Of a stretch of 64,000 nucleotides of DNA, positions 29,427 to 41,067 are shown piece after piece. The DNA is from Sphaerulina vaccinii (Eukaryota; Ascomycota; Dothideomycetes; Mycosphaerellales; Mycosphaerellaceae), in contig JAKUDP010000013.1 in NCBI GenBank assembly GCA_022570795.1, positions 310,001 to 374,000 of the forward strand. Direction: 5' to 3'. The notes beneath the pieces were generated by a model that saw only the letters and a program-made list of their open reading frames with translations, made no database searches and was not told where the DNA came from. The position numbers and the translations under genes were made by a program. Position 1 is the stretch's first letter; the number at the start of each line of letters is the position of its first letter.

Positions 29427-32343
29427 ATGGCGAACCAGGCGCGTAGCATTCCAATCCGGGCTCCAGCTCCAGCAGCTGCTGCACCCGAAGCACGACCAAC
29501 TCTGTATGGTGAGACCTATGCCGCCAACGTGGCTCCAGGCACCGAAGGCACGCCAATTGCTGTGCGTGCAAACTACTTCCCTGTCAATCTAAGCCAGATC
29601 GGGTCCGAGATCTATGTCTACCACATCCACATCACCAGTGCAGGCGGTACTGCAGCGCGCGAGATCAAGACTGCCGCGCTCAAGAAGCAGGTCCTCTCCC
29701 AGCTCTCACGACAGGAGCCATTCTTGAGTCGAGCTGCCACTTTCGCTACCGACTACAACACAACCATGATCTTCTTTGCGGACGCGCCAGCCGTTATCTC
29801 TGCGACCGTGACCTTACCAGCACAAGCTCAGACGACTGCGAGCACTGTCCAGATCACTCTCACACGTACACACACCCTGGTCAAGAATGATCTCAAGGAC
29901 TACTGCTCAGGAGCTCGTCAATTCGACTGCTCGGTCTGGCTAGCAGCACTCGACATCATCGCTCGGCATTCATCTGCGCTGAGGACTGTCAAGGTCGGCT
30001 CAGACAGATGCTATCCTCTCACCCCTGGACCGGCGGACTGGTCTCATGGCCTCAACCCCAGATACGGCTTTCACAACTCGATGCGCGTCGTGGCAAATCA
30101 AGTCGTCATGAACATTCACGGCGTTGCTGGTGTCTTTGTGAACGAGCAGCCACTTACCAAGTATCTTTCGGAGTTCTACCCTACCTTTGCGTCAGCCATG
30201 GAGTCAGGCATGACCGACATGCAGGCGAGACTGCTCGATTCGCGTGTCAAGTCGCTTGTGAAAGGCTTGCGGGTACGGTTGTTATACACTCCGCCAACCT
30301 CGACCAACCCTGGCAACCCGATCTTGTCCAAGACTTTCGCCAAGCCAGTTCCAGGCAGCAGAGTCCGTCGCATCAACGACTTTGGTTCAAGCGCTAAGAT
30401 AGAAGCGTTTAAGCGCGACGGCGTCGACATTACTGTGCAAGAATACTTCGATCAGCACGTTCTCGAGGGCACTTTGCAGTACCCCAACCTTCTGGTCTGC
30501 GATGTCGGCAGCAAGGACAGACCTATGTATGTGCCAGCTGAGCTGCTTTGGATCGAGCCTGATCAAGCATATGTGGGTAAGCTACCAGACACGGCCATGA
30601 CGAAGATGGTCAAATTCTCTCAATTCAAGCCGTTCGACAATGTTGTCAAAATCAAAGCTCAACTCGGAGTAAATGGTATGTTCAACAAGGCAGAGTTGAA
30701 GATCAAATACCTGATTATTGATGGCGAGATGATGGGTGGCAATGGTCGTATGCTCAAGATTCCTACTCTGCACTACAACAAGAAGCAGGTACAGCCTGGA
30801 TGTGAGTCCAATAAGGACGGCACACTGCGTTGCGGTCGATGGGATCTTAGGAACAAGATGTTCTTCTTGGGTGGTGTGTTCCGAGCGCTTGGTGTTATCG
30901 AGATCGGCGGTTCAGGAGCCACAATGGCAAAGTATCAAGCATTCGTTCGAGATCTGATCAAGTATGGCATGAAAGGTCCGCACATGGTGTTCGTGGCCAA
31001 GGCGGCCACTACATCGGAAGCAGACCTGTCAGCTGCACTGGCAACATTCGCGAAAAAGGAGTTGTTCGCCAAGAACAACGATCACAAGATGGTCCTCGTC
31101 ACGTTTCCCTGCACGAGTGAAGACAATTACGACGCCTTGAAGTGGTGGGCGGACACTCAAGCTGGTGTCAACACCATCTGCATTGCAGGTGAGAAGATCG
31201 CAGAGCTTGGCAAGCCTCAGTTCAATGCCAACCTGGCCATGAAGTTCAACTTCAAAGCAGGTGGCATCAATCATGTCTTGCCTGATTTCGAGCTCGATCT
31301 GCTTGCTCAAGGTGATACCACCCTGGTCGTCGGTGCAGATGTCACTCACCCTGGCCAGACTGCTGTGCGTCACACCCCTTCAGTTGCTGCTGTCGTTGCC
31401 AGCACAGACAGACTTTGCGCCAGCTTTCCAGGCAGCCTGCGTCTTCAGCGATCGAAGCAGGAGATGATTGCTGATCTGAGCGGCATGATGGTCGAGCGTC
31501 TGATGGTGTGGCGCAAGAGCAATGGAGGCAAGCTCCCAGCTAACATCCTCTTTTACCGCGATGGCGTCTCGGACTCTCAACTCGCCATGGTCAAGAATGA
31601 AGAGCTCGCCAGCATCAACAAAGCTTGCGATACCATTGGTCGTACTGCCAACCACAACGACTACTCCCCAAACATCACTCTCATCGTTGGCGGCAAGCGC
31701 CATCACACCCGACTCTTCCCCACCGAAGACATCAAAGAAGAAGAGAGGTTTGTAAGTGCATTCATCTCATCCTCATCTCGTTACCCAGCTAACAACTTCC
31801 TAGGCGATCGACAAATCCAACAACTTCAAAGCCGGTCTCGTAGTCGACGACCCGAACCTTCGCAACCCTCACCATCTTGACTTCTTCCTCCAGTCCCACG
31901 TCGCACTCCAGGGTACCGCGCGCCCATGCCACTACTTCATCATCCACAACGGCATGAACCTCAGTGCCGATGACCTCCAACAGATCACCTTCAACCTTTG
32001 CTGGACCTACGCCAAAGCTCTCACTCCTATCAGCTATGTGGCTCCAACCTTTTGCGCTGATGCCCTGGCTGCTAGAGGTCGTAGCTATCTGTCTCCTTTC
32101 ACCAATCCAGTTCATGAGGCGAGGCCTAGCGAATCGGAACTTCTAAGAGGTATGGATGGGGTTAGAACGGCCACTATGGAGGAGAAGGACATGTTCGTAC
32201 TCAAGAGACTTCAAGGTGGATGGGCTAAGGCGACTGGGTTTGGAGGTCGGGGCGGAGGAGCTAATGAGCCGCACTGGGTGAATGTGAGCGACAGAGCTAA
32301 TCCGATGATGGATAATGTTGCTGGTAATATGTTCTATATCTGA
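29427..32343 (+). CDS. Argonaute (PAZ-PIWI) RNA-silencing protein
   Basis: The model is join(29427..31751,31804..32343), 954 aa. One 52-bp intron (GTAAGT...TTCCTAG) restores the PIWI C terminus. Order: variable Ala/Pro N terminus, ArgoN, linker, PAZ (about residues 300-400), Mid, PIWI (from about 545). The slicer residues are visible: D638 (VVGADVTHPGQ), glutamate finger E690 (DLSGMMVERL), D712 (FYRDGVSDSQ) and D861 (PTFCADALAARGR) where many Argonautes have His. This is a DEDD set, compatible with slicing. The 3' region also has FIIHNGMNLSADDLQQITFNLCW. By family it loads small RNAs for quelling-type silencing in the cytoplasm. No Dicer or RdRP is in the window. Start context ACAATGG is good. 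Confidence 0.96.
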
Positions 32344-33244
32344 GAAGAGCATGAGGAGTTCGAGCTTGGGCAAAGGCATGGCTGTTGGGGCTGCTTATTT
32401 AGTTGCTCCTGAACCATTAGCGTGACGAGACGACAATATGAGAAGGACATGAGCGCTTGGACAAACCGAGCTCTCGCAGGATAGAAACACAATTGCATCT
32501 TAGGAAAACCACTCCGCACTTGTCTTGAATATGGCTAACATATCATCAGTCTCCTCATCATGACTTGCAGGTCTGCACACTTACGATGCCATAGTCACTG
32601 CAGCGCAGAGGATACACCGCAATTCCTCAGTATCTCTACAGCCAAATCCGCCAGCCAAGCCATCGAAAGCCACGGCATGCCAGTAACAGAAAGCCTTCGC
32701 ATGATCAGAGAACAAGTCCACATCCTTAGATGTCTCTACAACAAACTCTGCTGGCCAAGGCATCGAAAGCATCGGCAGCGCAGCTACAGGAGTCACTGCA
32801 TGATTCAGAGATCGGTCCAATAACCCACTCTATATCCGCGACTCACTCAATCGACCAAGACATTGAGCGCTGCGGCGTTTTGGTCAGAGAACACCCCTGC
32901 ACCATCAGAGAAGAAATTCATATGCCACCTTGACTGTGCTGCTAGATCCATAGACCACTGCCACATCCTTCGTCGAATGCCAAGCGTGTTACTTGAGCTA
33001 TTACGGTCGCTTCGACAATGTACCGAGCCGTGGGCGACAGTAAGTGGGTGTATTCTTCTACCAGAGATATGCCGCAATCCTTCGCCTCAAGCTACCATGC
33101 TGCGGGTCATGACTTTACTCCATCGCGGCTCAGCCACAATGTAGAGCTGACAGACGGTATATTACTGACCGACGAGCAGCAACATTGATCTCAACACACT
33201 TTGACATCCTTCTCATTAACATCACTCATCGAACTCAAGAAGTC
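32344..33244. other. Intergenic with decayed tandem repeat
   Basis: Short open frames occur on both strands but change frame with each repeat copy. The clear structure is the 100-bp-period repeat at 32631-32930 (separate entry). The rest is leader for the gene at 33245. Confidence 0.4.
32631..32930. repeat. Three imperfect tandem copies with an exact 100-bp period
   Basis: Copies 32631-32730, 32731-32830 and 32831-32930 line up without gaps. By hand count, copy 2 matches copy 1 at about 60 of 100 positions and copy 3 matches copy 1 at about 57. Shared landmarks per copy are TATCTCTACA/TGTCTCTACA/TATATCCGCG, CCAAG followed by CATCGAAAGC/CATTGAGCGC, CGGC, and ATCAGAG. A fourth copy (from 32931) fades out. 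The period is not a multiple of three, so it is not an in-frame protein repeat. It is best read as an old minisatellite or a multiplied element of unknown role. Confidence 0.6.
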
Positions 33245-33832
33245 ATGGATCAACCACCAGACTACAAGTCTTCCATTACAGAGCCACCTCTCTTGGAATC
33301 TATCCCGACTACAACGAATCACACATCGCGCACCCTCCGCATAACATCTTCACCCTACAGCCTCGCGTCAACAACAAGCACAATCATCGACGAAAGCGAT
33401 AATAAAATCCTCTTCAAATTCGAATCTCCAGCAGCGTACAAGTCCTACAGTATACGCCGAAAGCTCTTCGATGCGAACGGTACGGAGCAACCAATTTTGA
33501 CAATCCGACATCCTCATAACCATATCCATACTTTTGCTATTGAGAAGCCGGATACTAAGGAGGTTGTGTGTACTGTCAAGGATCATGGATCGAGTAGTGC
33601 TGCGAGAGAAATGACTGCTACTTTTAGAGATATGGTCGTCGATGTGAGAGACGTGGATAATAGGAGGACTGTGTATGAAGTCCAGGGACGATTGGTTGCT
33701 GAGTTGGAAATATTGGTTCATGATCTGAGAGGTTGTGAGTGGAAGCTGAAGTTGGAGGAGGGAGTTGACATGGCTGTTTTTGTCATGCTGGCTTTTGCGA
33801 GGATTTGGATTGCGTTGACGAGGAAGCGTTAA
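33245..33832 (+). CDS. LURP-one-related-like protein
   Basis: A 195-aa frame from ATG 33245 (MDQPPDYKSSITEPP). I preferred this start over upstream open sequence because the DQPP leader resembles the paralogue at 8197. Beta-strand-rich blocks (TLRITSSPYSLAST, KILFKFESPAAYKSYSI, PILTIRHPHNHIHTFAIEK, REMTATFRDMVVDVRDV) and a C-terminal hydrophobic helix (VFVMLAFARIWIAL) fit the LURP-one/tubby-C fold. Role unknown. It is convergent with the metallopeptidase-like gene, separated by only 38 bp. Confidence 0.6.
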   Translation: MDQPPDYKSSITEPPLLESIPTTTNHTSRTLRITSSPYSLASTTSTIIDESDNKILFKFESPAAYKSYSIRRKLFDANGTEQPILTIRHPHNHIHTFAIEKPDTKEVVCTVKDHGSSSAAREMTATFRDMVVDVRDVDNRRTVYEVQGRLVAELEILVHDLRGCEWKLKLEEGVDMAVFVMLAFARIWIALTRKR

Positions 33833-33870
33833 TGAGGTTGAAAGTTCGCAGCTATATGGTCTATATACAC

Positions 33871-35518
33871 TTACGGAGAATCAGACATGATAGTATCTCC
33901 ACCTGCATCCTTTCGTTTGTCTCTGCCCTTGCGAAAAGGAGTTTCGGGTTCTTGTTCTTCTTCTTCTTCATCGTCCGCTTCAGCAGTATACGATCCATCT
34001 GCCAGTTTCGCTCTCTTATAGTCTGTATAGTCCGTGCCGTCGACCTTCAGTTTTACCAAAAGTCGTGGTGGCATGTGTTTGAACCTGACGATGAGCGATT
34101 CTTCGAAATCAATAGGCGCCACTTCCGGCTTCTCGAAATGTCGAAGTTTAAAGGTGGTGCGACCTTCCTGCTTGAGCGAAGGAGGCGTCAACCATGGACT
34201 GTTCTCAGTGAACTCCGTGAAAGGACTACCTTGCTCGGGGCTACGTAGAGAACTTTTGACCTGAGTTGGAGGGCTGCTCGGAGCATGGGATCCGTAGTTG
34301 ATGGAGTTTGAGGTACCTCCTAGGATACCTGCGAAAGTGGTCGGAGGTAATGAAGAAAGTGAGAAGGCATGGCCCTGTGTGCGTTGCTGTTCTCGCTGAA
34401 GATCACCCATGAAATTTCGGTTCACAGGATCGCCTGGTCCGATCTCGAAAGTCTACTTACTTACCAAATTCACGAGGCGGTACCCACGCCTTCCTGTCTT
34501 CGCATTCGTCCGAATCCCAGAAATCGTTGCTGAAGAACTTCTCGAGATGCTTCAGATTGACGCGCCAGGCAAGATCACACTTTCTTTCCGTCTTGGGCTG
34601 CTTCCTGACCTGCAAGCAAGGCATGCCTTTGTAGCTTTCCACGATATCTTGGCAAGGATAGTCCCAAAGCACGTACATGCCGTTGAGCTTGCTGGGCTCG
34701 CCACCGTACAGGTGATGACACTTCGCGCCTTGGTAATCCTTATACAGAAAGTCCAGACGTCCATCGAAAAGCTGCCGCTCAAGCTCAAATCCCAGTTCAC
34801 ATATCATTTCATTGCCAAAGAAAGGCTCGAAATCCAGTTTGCCATTCGCCATGTTCCACGCCGCGTGCGCAAGTTCATGGACCAAGCTTACAGCCATATG
34901 GAAACGGAGCGCGAGTAGTCTTGGTACATCCCCTGTATCGGTATTGGCCTCCTCCAGCTCTGTCAAAACAGAGGGAGGAATGCGAATCTCGCTCTTGTAT
35001 CCCCTTGGTATGTCGTCAACTTCAAGACCAGCATCGCCTTGTTGGGCAGTGACCCAGTGGCCATTAGCGCGCTCAGTGATGTCAAAGGAGACATGTCGAT
35101 TCATGCGGTCGATCATGGTGGTAGTATTTTCGACCTCCAGGTCAGATGGTTCCCGGTCTGGGTCGAACGATTCGTAAGCGAATTGAAGTCCACACGCCAG
35201 TTCATCCTTCCTATCTTGCCAAAAAGCCGGCTGCGTTAAGAAGATGGTTGACCAAAAGTTGTGCAAGAGGGGAGAGTAGATCATATGGGTAGCTAGTCGC
35301 AATGATGGCTTGAGCAAGTCGTACTTGACATAAGGTAGAGTTTGTCCTTCCAGAAAGAATGCGCCATGTTTGAAAAGCCTGTCAATCTAGTTCATTAACT
35401 GATGTAACACTAGATCATCTTGGGTGTAGCTGATCGGCTTCTGGAACCACGAGCCGGAATTCCAGTAATCAATGTGGCCAGCAAGCCTCCAAGATCCATC
35501 GGCTGCGGAGTCCGACAT
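33871..35518 (-). pseudogene. HELAH-motif metallopeptidase-like gene with premature TAG (35387-35389)
   Basis: The model is complement(join(33871..34328,34465..35518)), 504 codons. The intron (136 bp, GTAAGTAAG...CACTTTCGCAG) is my best phase-consistent choice; much shorter splices also fit phase but are below usual size. The protein body is convincing: KYDLLKPSLRLATHMIYSP, then the zinc-binding helix VSLVHELAHAAWNM, a downstream NEMICELGFELE that could supply a third ligand, and an acidic C terminus. Codons 1-43 (MSDSAADGSWRLAGHIDYW...LHQLMN) read straight into TAG then IDRLFKHGAFFLEGQTL. CAG to TAG would repair the sense. A TATA-like TTTATATA lies at 35528-35535 (on +), only 10 bp from that ATG, so the transcript might start inside and use a later ATG (about 35284, MIYSP) that keeps the HELAH domain. 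Substrate unknown. Confidence 0.55.
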
Positions 35519-36234
35519 GGAGTGACTTTATATACAGTAGTGGTAGTGAAGATGGTGAATACTCGTGAATGAGTCCGATGAGGCGTTTGTGAGGCATCCT
35601 GAGAGTAATATGGTACTGTGTACCTGGTGTCCGGTTGCAGCGCTGAACAATGGCCTGTACGCATCTCCACGCATCATGAAAGTCCATGTTGTCCTAATCC
35701 GGCGTTTCTGGAGAGTGGAGGATCACCGTTCTTTGTGAGACCGAGCATTGGTCCTGGACGACTCTGAGCCTCAGTACAGATGGACGACGCCTGCCAAAAC
35801 ATTCGGTGGTTACAGCCGAGAGCCTGGCATTGCGATGAGACAGACCGGTGCGTTTTGCAGCCCTCGTTTGACTCCAGAACGTGATCTTGGCTGGATTCAG
35901 ACATCTCAGCAGAAGGCGATCCTGGTCCTTGCCTCGACAACTCAGATTGGAGCGCTTTCTTTATTCTTCTTTGTAATCAAGTTCAGTACAGTGCGAGTTG
36001 GATGTCCGTGTTTGTGATCAGTATCGTAGCCTTCATATAGCAACCAGGGGTCAGTAACCTTCGAGGAAGAGACCTGAGAGAAACTGCGCTTGGCGCTCGC
36101 ACGCAGGCATACGTATTATCAAACCCACCTCAACTCTCCCCATGTACAGAAATGATGAAAAGAGCCCAGTCTCCCTTTGACAGCACAGCACTGCACTGTC
36201 GGAGACTCTGCCTTCCCGCATTCACCCATAGGCC
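35519..36234. other. Gap between peptidase-like gene and sugar transporter
   Basis: It contains the TATA-like element at 35528-35535 and short unrelated open frames on both strands. I recognise no gene. Confidence 0.4.
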
Positions 36235-37962
36235 TCAAACCTTCTCAACATGCACTCCCACCTCTTGAGCTTTCTCTTCTCCACCCTCCCCACTGCCAAG
36301 CGTGATAGTCTCTCCCCTCTTCAATTGCCTCCTCAACTCACCCGCCTTCTTCACCGGATCCATCGTCCGATCCATGAAGCATAGATCAATCGCTTCGAGC
36401 GTCAGTCCCGCAGTCTCCGGTAAAAAGAAGTATACGAACGGCACGAAAGCCAAGTTGAAAGCAGCGAAGATGAGGTATGTTCGCCAACCGATGTTCGTGA
36501 TTGCTGTCGGGACGATTTCGATCACGACAAAGGATGATAGCCATAAGCAGGCAGTAGCTAAACCTTCGCCTTTCGCTCGATGGGCAAGAGGCATGATCTC
36601 TGGACCGTAGACCCATATGCCGCCCATGAACCCCTACAATGACACATCAGCAACACATCCACTCGCCTCGCCTGCGATCACTTACCCAAGTATAGAATGC
36701 TTGATATAGAAAGATCATAGCAGCAGCCACGATACCTGAGGATTTGGTGTCGACAGCGACCATGGCAGCCAATATAGCCATCACTGCAGACATCGCAGTG
36801 GCAGTCAGCATGAAAGATAGTCGTCGGCCAAGATGCTCGATACTCCACCAGGTTCCGAATGATGCGACGAGGAACCAGACTTGGAGAATCCCGGAGACGA
36901 GGAGAGCGGTGTGGTGGGACATGCCGACGGATTTCTCGAATATGTATGTTGTGTAGTATGATACTGGAGTACTTCCACTCCAAGCTTGACAGGCATTGAG
37001 TGCACAGGCGAGGATCACTCTTCGACGTGAGCGGACAGCGTCGTTCTTGAGGAGGTCTGACCAGCTCGATTGTTTGCTTTCGAGGATGATGGCATGCCGG
37101 ATCTCATCGACCGTCTTGATGAATAAGGCTTCGTCGAGCTGACCTTCATGGGTGAAGAGTAGTCGTAGAATCTCTGTGGCTTCGGCGTGGCGTTCCTTTT
37201 GGAAGAGGTACCTGAAACAAGGTGAGCATGGCGAGGATTGTTGATACTGCAGAATTCAGCGTACCTTGGACTTTCTGGCATGAATACGAGGAGTAGACTT
37301 GTCAGTAGAGCGAAGACTGCTTGGAAAGCCATTCTGTAACAACATCAGCGCCACTCTTCTTCACTTCCCTGGCAGCACAACTCACGGAAACCTCCATGCA
37401 AAGCTTCCTGGTGCAGGAGATATGCCATATTCAAGCCAATATGCTATGACCTGCCCGAGCACCAAGAAGCTCAATGCTGAAGCCACCAATAGACCTCTGA
37501 TATGAGTCGGACTGAGCTCAGACTGCCATACGATGATGTTCGATACGATCAGCCCTAGCCCGTACCCTGCAACGATCCTTCCGACCAGGAGCTGAGCCAA
37601 GCCATAGCTGGAGCATTGTAGAATGCTTCCAGCACAAAGAGCGAAGGTACCAGCATGCGCGATAGCCTTACGCCCCCATTTGCCGTTGATAAGGCTAGAA
37701 GTGAGGCAGCCAAAGAGTGCGCCAACCACGAAGAGAGAGGTCACCGTGCCTTGAAGAGAGGATGTCAAATTGAAAGTTGAATCGAAGTCAGGCGCTGTGA
37801 GTACGCCGCCCATCACACCATCATCGTAGCCTAGATCTCGTCAGAAGTTGTCCTGGGACAGAGAAATGGTAGGTAATGGATACCGAAGAGGATGAATCCC
37901 ATGCCCGCTGAACATGTCACGCCTGCGAGGAGGCCATTGCCTGTCAACCCGAGGTATGGCAT
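36235..37962 (-). CDS. MFS sugar transporter (SP family)
   Basis: The model is complement(join(36235..36633,36686..37211,37265..37333,37386..37830,37884..37962)), 505 aa, five exons with 52-53-bp introns, all in phase. SP signatures: GFILFGYDDGVMGG in helix 1, GxxxGRK (NGKWGRKAIAHAG), VGRIVAGYGLGL, PESPRYLFQK after helix 6 and EHLGRR in the second half, and PETAGLTLEAID at the end. Twelve membrane helices are expected in the plasma membrane. Hexose or related sugar uptake by proton symport is the family role; substrate unknown. An unusually short 69-nt exon 3 encodes helix 6 to PESPR. The C-terminal tail has GSGEGGEEKAQEVG. Confidence 0.93.
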
Positions 37963-38724
37963 CTCGATCGTTCTGGGAATATATCAGTATCACCAGTTCG
38001 CATTCCACTTTGAAATGTTCGAAGAAAGTGAAGTCGCGAAGTCGCAAAGTCTTTTGCCTGATCGCCATTGCAGAAGCTTGAGTGCGCCCCCAACGAGCCC
38101 ATGTCCTTCTCAGTCAACCACATGTCATTCCCATACTGCAAACCATGTTCAGACCCGTGTTGGGTCTCATGATTGACATGCAGGGACTGTGGGGATACCT
38201 TGCACACTCATGGAATGTGAAGCCCATGCTTTGAAGCCGGCAACGAAGTGCCGGATGGGCGTCCTTTGGGGGTGAAAACCACTGTTCAAGGACACATGGT
38301 AATGAACATCGGAAGAAGGACTTCGGTGATCGAGATCGAGCGCTCTCGAGACGAGATTTGTAGAACTCCATTGTCGAACAGTGTTATGTCGTTACGCGTC
38401 GCGTGATGAACTCTTTCCAGGTCGTGCTTGGTGTCCTGTAACAGGCAGAAGTAGCATCTTTCGGCACGCAGCGCAGTATGCGTGTTATATGAGGCTTTTA
38501 GTAGGCCGTTGCATACCGCACTGGTAGAAAATGATGATGAGCTGGAGGTGAGATGCACAAGTGAGGCGCGATGTTGTGGTTCGGAAGAGGTGTCGTTCCT
38601 GCCTGAAAATGCGTGGATGCCTGCCAAGCACACACAACTAGCGCCTGCAATTCTTCAAACTCGAACTTCTTGCTCTCGTGATCGTGTTTTCCACGTACCT
38701 TCGACAACATCACCAACCGACAAC
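37963..38724. promoter_or_regulatory. Divergent promoter, sugar transporter / RPS4
   Basis: A 762-bp gap between divergent starts. The last ~80 bp form an A/C-rich leader typical of ribosomal-protein genes. No specific motif is asserted. Confidence 0.35.
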
Positions 38725-39725
38725 ATGGGACGAGGACCAAAGAAGCACCAGAAGCGTCTGTCAGCGCCATCGCACTGGCTGCTTGACAAGCTCAGCGGTT
38801 CTTATGCGCCAAAGGCATCTCCAGGTCCGCACAAGCTGCGCGACTGCATGCCTTTGATCGTCTTCATCCGTAACCGGTATGCATATGCTCTTCTCCAGCA
38901 ACATGAGCGACAATGGTGGAGAAAGAAGATCAAGAGGAGAGTACTGACATCTCGTGAAACAGCCTGAAGTACGCCCTCAATGGCCGCGAGACCAAGGCGA
39001 TTGTCATGCAGCGCCTGATCAAGGTCGATGGCAAAGTCCGCACCGATCCTACCTACCCAGCCGGCTTCATGGACGTCATCTCCATCGAGAAGACTGGCGA
39101 GAACTTCCGCCTCGTCTACGACACCAAGGGCCGTTTCACCGTCCACCGCATCACCGAAGAGGAGGCACAGTACAAGTTGGGCAAGGTCAAGAGAGTACAA
39201 CTTGGCAAGGGCGGCATCCCATTCTTGGTTACGCACGACGCGCGCACGTAAGTGTCCGATCGTCATTCAGTCGTTCCAAAGTTTTGGTAGATCCTCCGAA
39301 TGCTGACGGGATATAATAGTATCCGATACCCAGACCCGGCTATCAAGGTCAACGACACTGTCAAGATCAACCTCGAGACTGGTACGTACAGTCCTTGTTC
39401 TTGCTACACATTGGGACAGCTCTTAACAAGCGCATTAGGCAAAATCGACGACTTCATCCGCTTCGACACTGGTGTCATCGCCATGGCCACCGGTGGTCGC
39501 AACATGGGTCGTGTTGGTGTCATCACCCACCGTGAACGCCACGATGGAGGTTTCAACATCGTCCACATCAAGGACGCCATTGACAACGAGTTCGCCACTC
39601 GTGAATCCAACGTTTTCGTCATCGGTAGCGAGAAGCCTTGGATCTCCCTGCCAAAGGGCAAGGGTGTCAAGCTCTCCATCGCTGAGGAGCGTGACCGCAG
39701 ACGCGCCTACGCTCAGGCTAACTAG
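38725..39725 (+). CDS. RPS4: 40S ribosomal protein S4 (eS4)
   Basis: The model is join(38725..38876,38963..39247,39320..39381,39439..39725), 261 aa, exactly the eukaryotic S4 length. Introns are 86, 72 and 57 bp and all in phase. MGRGPKKHQKRLSAPSHWLL is the canonical start. IFIRNRLKYALNGRE-type and IKVDGKVRTDPTYPAGFMDV blocks form the S4 RNA-binding region. The KOW motif region reads GRNMGRVGVITHRERH. It is cytosolic small subunit. The 62-nt third exon is unusually short. Codons are strongly biased to C-ending forms (for example ATCGACGACTTCATC), as in highly expressed genes, unlike the neighbours. Confidence 0.98.
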
Positions 39726-40217
39726 ATGTGCTTATATTGAGCATTTTCTGACAAAGCATTGGAGTTGGGGTTGCTGGGTTTAGCAGAAGGTCATTAACGA
39801 CCTGCTATGGATGGGTATGAAAAGAACGAAGCGATAATCTCGCTTTCCGGCGTCCCAAGTGCTGGCATCGCTACAGTTCTGTAGCATGTACGAAATCATA
39901 AAAGTCAACGTCCCCAGCTTCGACTCAGTGCTTCACATTGTTTCTTCATCTCGAACGATACGCCGCAGCTATGCTATGCATCCTTGGCTGACGAAGTGCA
40001 GGCAGACGGCATGAATTCAGAGAAAGCTTGTTAGATTACTTTGCAGCTAAGCTTACCTATAGCCTCTTCGCTGTAAGCCTATCACCAGGGCCATAGTTGA
40101 CGAACTAGAACTGCGCTCGAGCTACACGTCTCACAGATCCCAGGTCGTCACCTTGTGCCAGCAGTATCCGCACGAGTTTCTCGTCGCCGCGGTCGAGTAA
40201 GTATCTCAGAGAAACCC
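39726..40217. other. Convergent intergenic gap
   Basis: This is the 3' side of RPS4 and of the F-box-like gene. No gene, repeat or RNA was recognised. Confidence 0.4.
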
Positions 40218-41067
40218 TCAGTCCAACATTTCCCTGGTCCACTCACATTCCGGACATTCCCAAGCATGATCAATCTCGCCCTCGGTGCTCAGAGAATTGC
40301 CGGACCGAAATCCTTCTTGGGGATGTAGCCTGATATGTAGGAACCAAACAAGCTGGAAGGCGACCTTGGCAATTCTGTTGATGTCCTTCTTTGAGAACAT
40401 CTGGCCCTCTTCAGCGCGGGAGTCAACGCCTCCCTCCGAACTTAGATGCAACGAGAGCCTAATCAAGTCAGCTTGGACCTCGTAGATGCCATGTAGTGTG
40501 GCTTACCATCTATTGACCAGGTTCGTGATCATCACATCCATGCCTGGACAGTACCTCCAGGCACAATCATAATCGTCTCCGTAGTCGGCTGTGTATCTAT
40601 ACGACAGACGTTCTCCTCGTCGCTTGCGTGGTGCGATATCGACTTTCATTTTCAAAGTTGTCGAATTCGAAAACCAGATGTCGCAGTCGGCGAGCGTCTA
40701 TATGGGATATGGTGTTCAAGAATCTTCTCCAAATATTTACTCGATCACCCGCAGGTATGTGTTTAACATTCATCAAGAATGCACTGTGCTCATAATGGTA
40801 AGCCATGTACTCAGCGCTCACTCCACTGTGTGCACTCGTGAGCTTCGCGATGAGACTCGGGATTTCCGCAATGTTGATGAAGTTATAGGGGTGGGCGTCT
40901 CGATATATCCGGTTTCGAAGTTCACCAGGCAGGTCCAAGAAAGAGGTGGCGTGTTTCGCTTTGTCCGACATCCTGATAGCGTCACGATTGCTTGTCACCG
41001 GATGACTGAGATGTGTAGTCTTGTTGCACTCATCTTCAAGATTTGGCGTCAGGGACAAGGACTCCAT
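40218..41067 (-). pseudogene. F-box/2EXR-like gene with an apparent frameshift near 40650
   Basis: The 5' part (40597..41067) contains ATSFLDLPGELRNRIYRDA, the leucine/proline helix typical of fungal F-box-like and 2EXR proteins, then LRHLVFEFDNF. It then meets a stop. In the neighbouring frame the sense continues (MKVDIAPRKRRGERLSYRYT, CAWRYCPGMDVMITNLVNRW). It then splices through a clean 48-bp intron (40459..40506, GTAAGC...TTGATTAG) into LSLHLSSEGGVD...MLD ending at 40218. One base lost or gained in the T/A run at 40648-40658 would restore one gene of about 265 aa. The likely start is MSDKAKHATSF at 40971. Such proteins usually recruit targets to SCF ubiquitin ligases, but the family is large and mostly uncharacterised. 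Confidence 0.5.

Noticed and set aside
29222..29446. Small frame in the Argonaute leader
   Set aside because: Its His/Asn/Thr-rich sequence is just the A/C-rich 5' UTR translated; no independent evidence.
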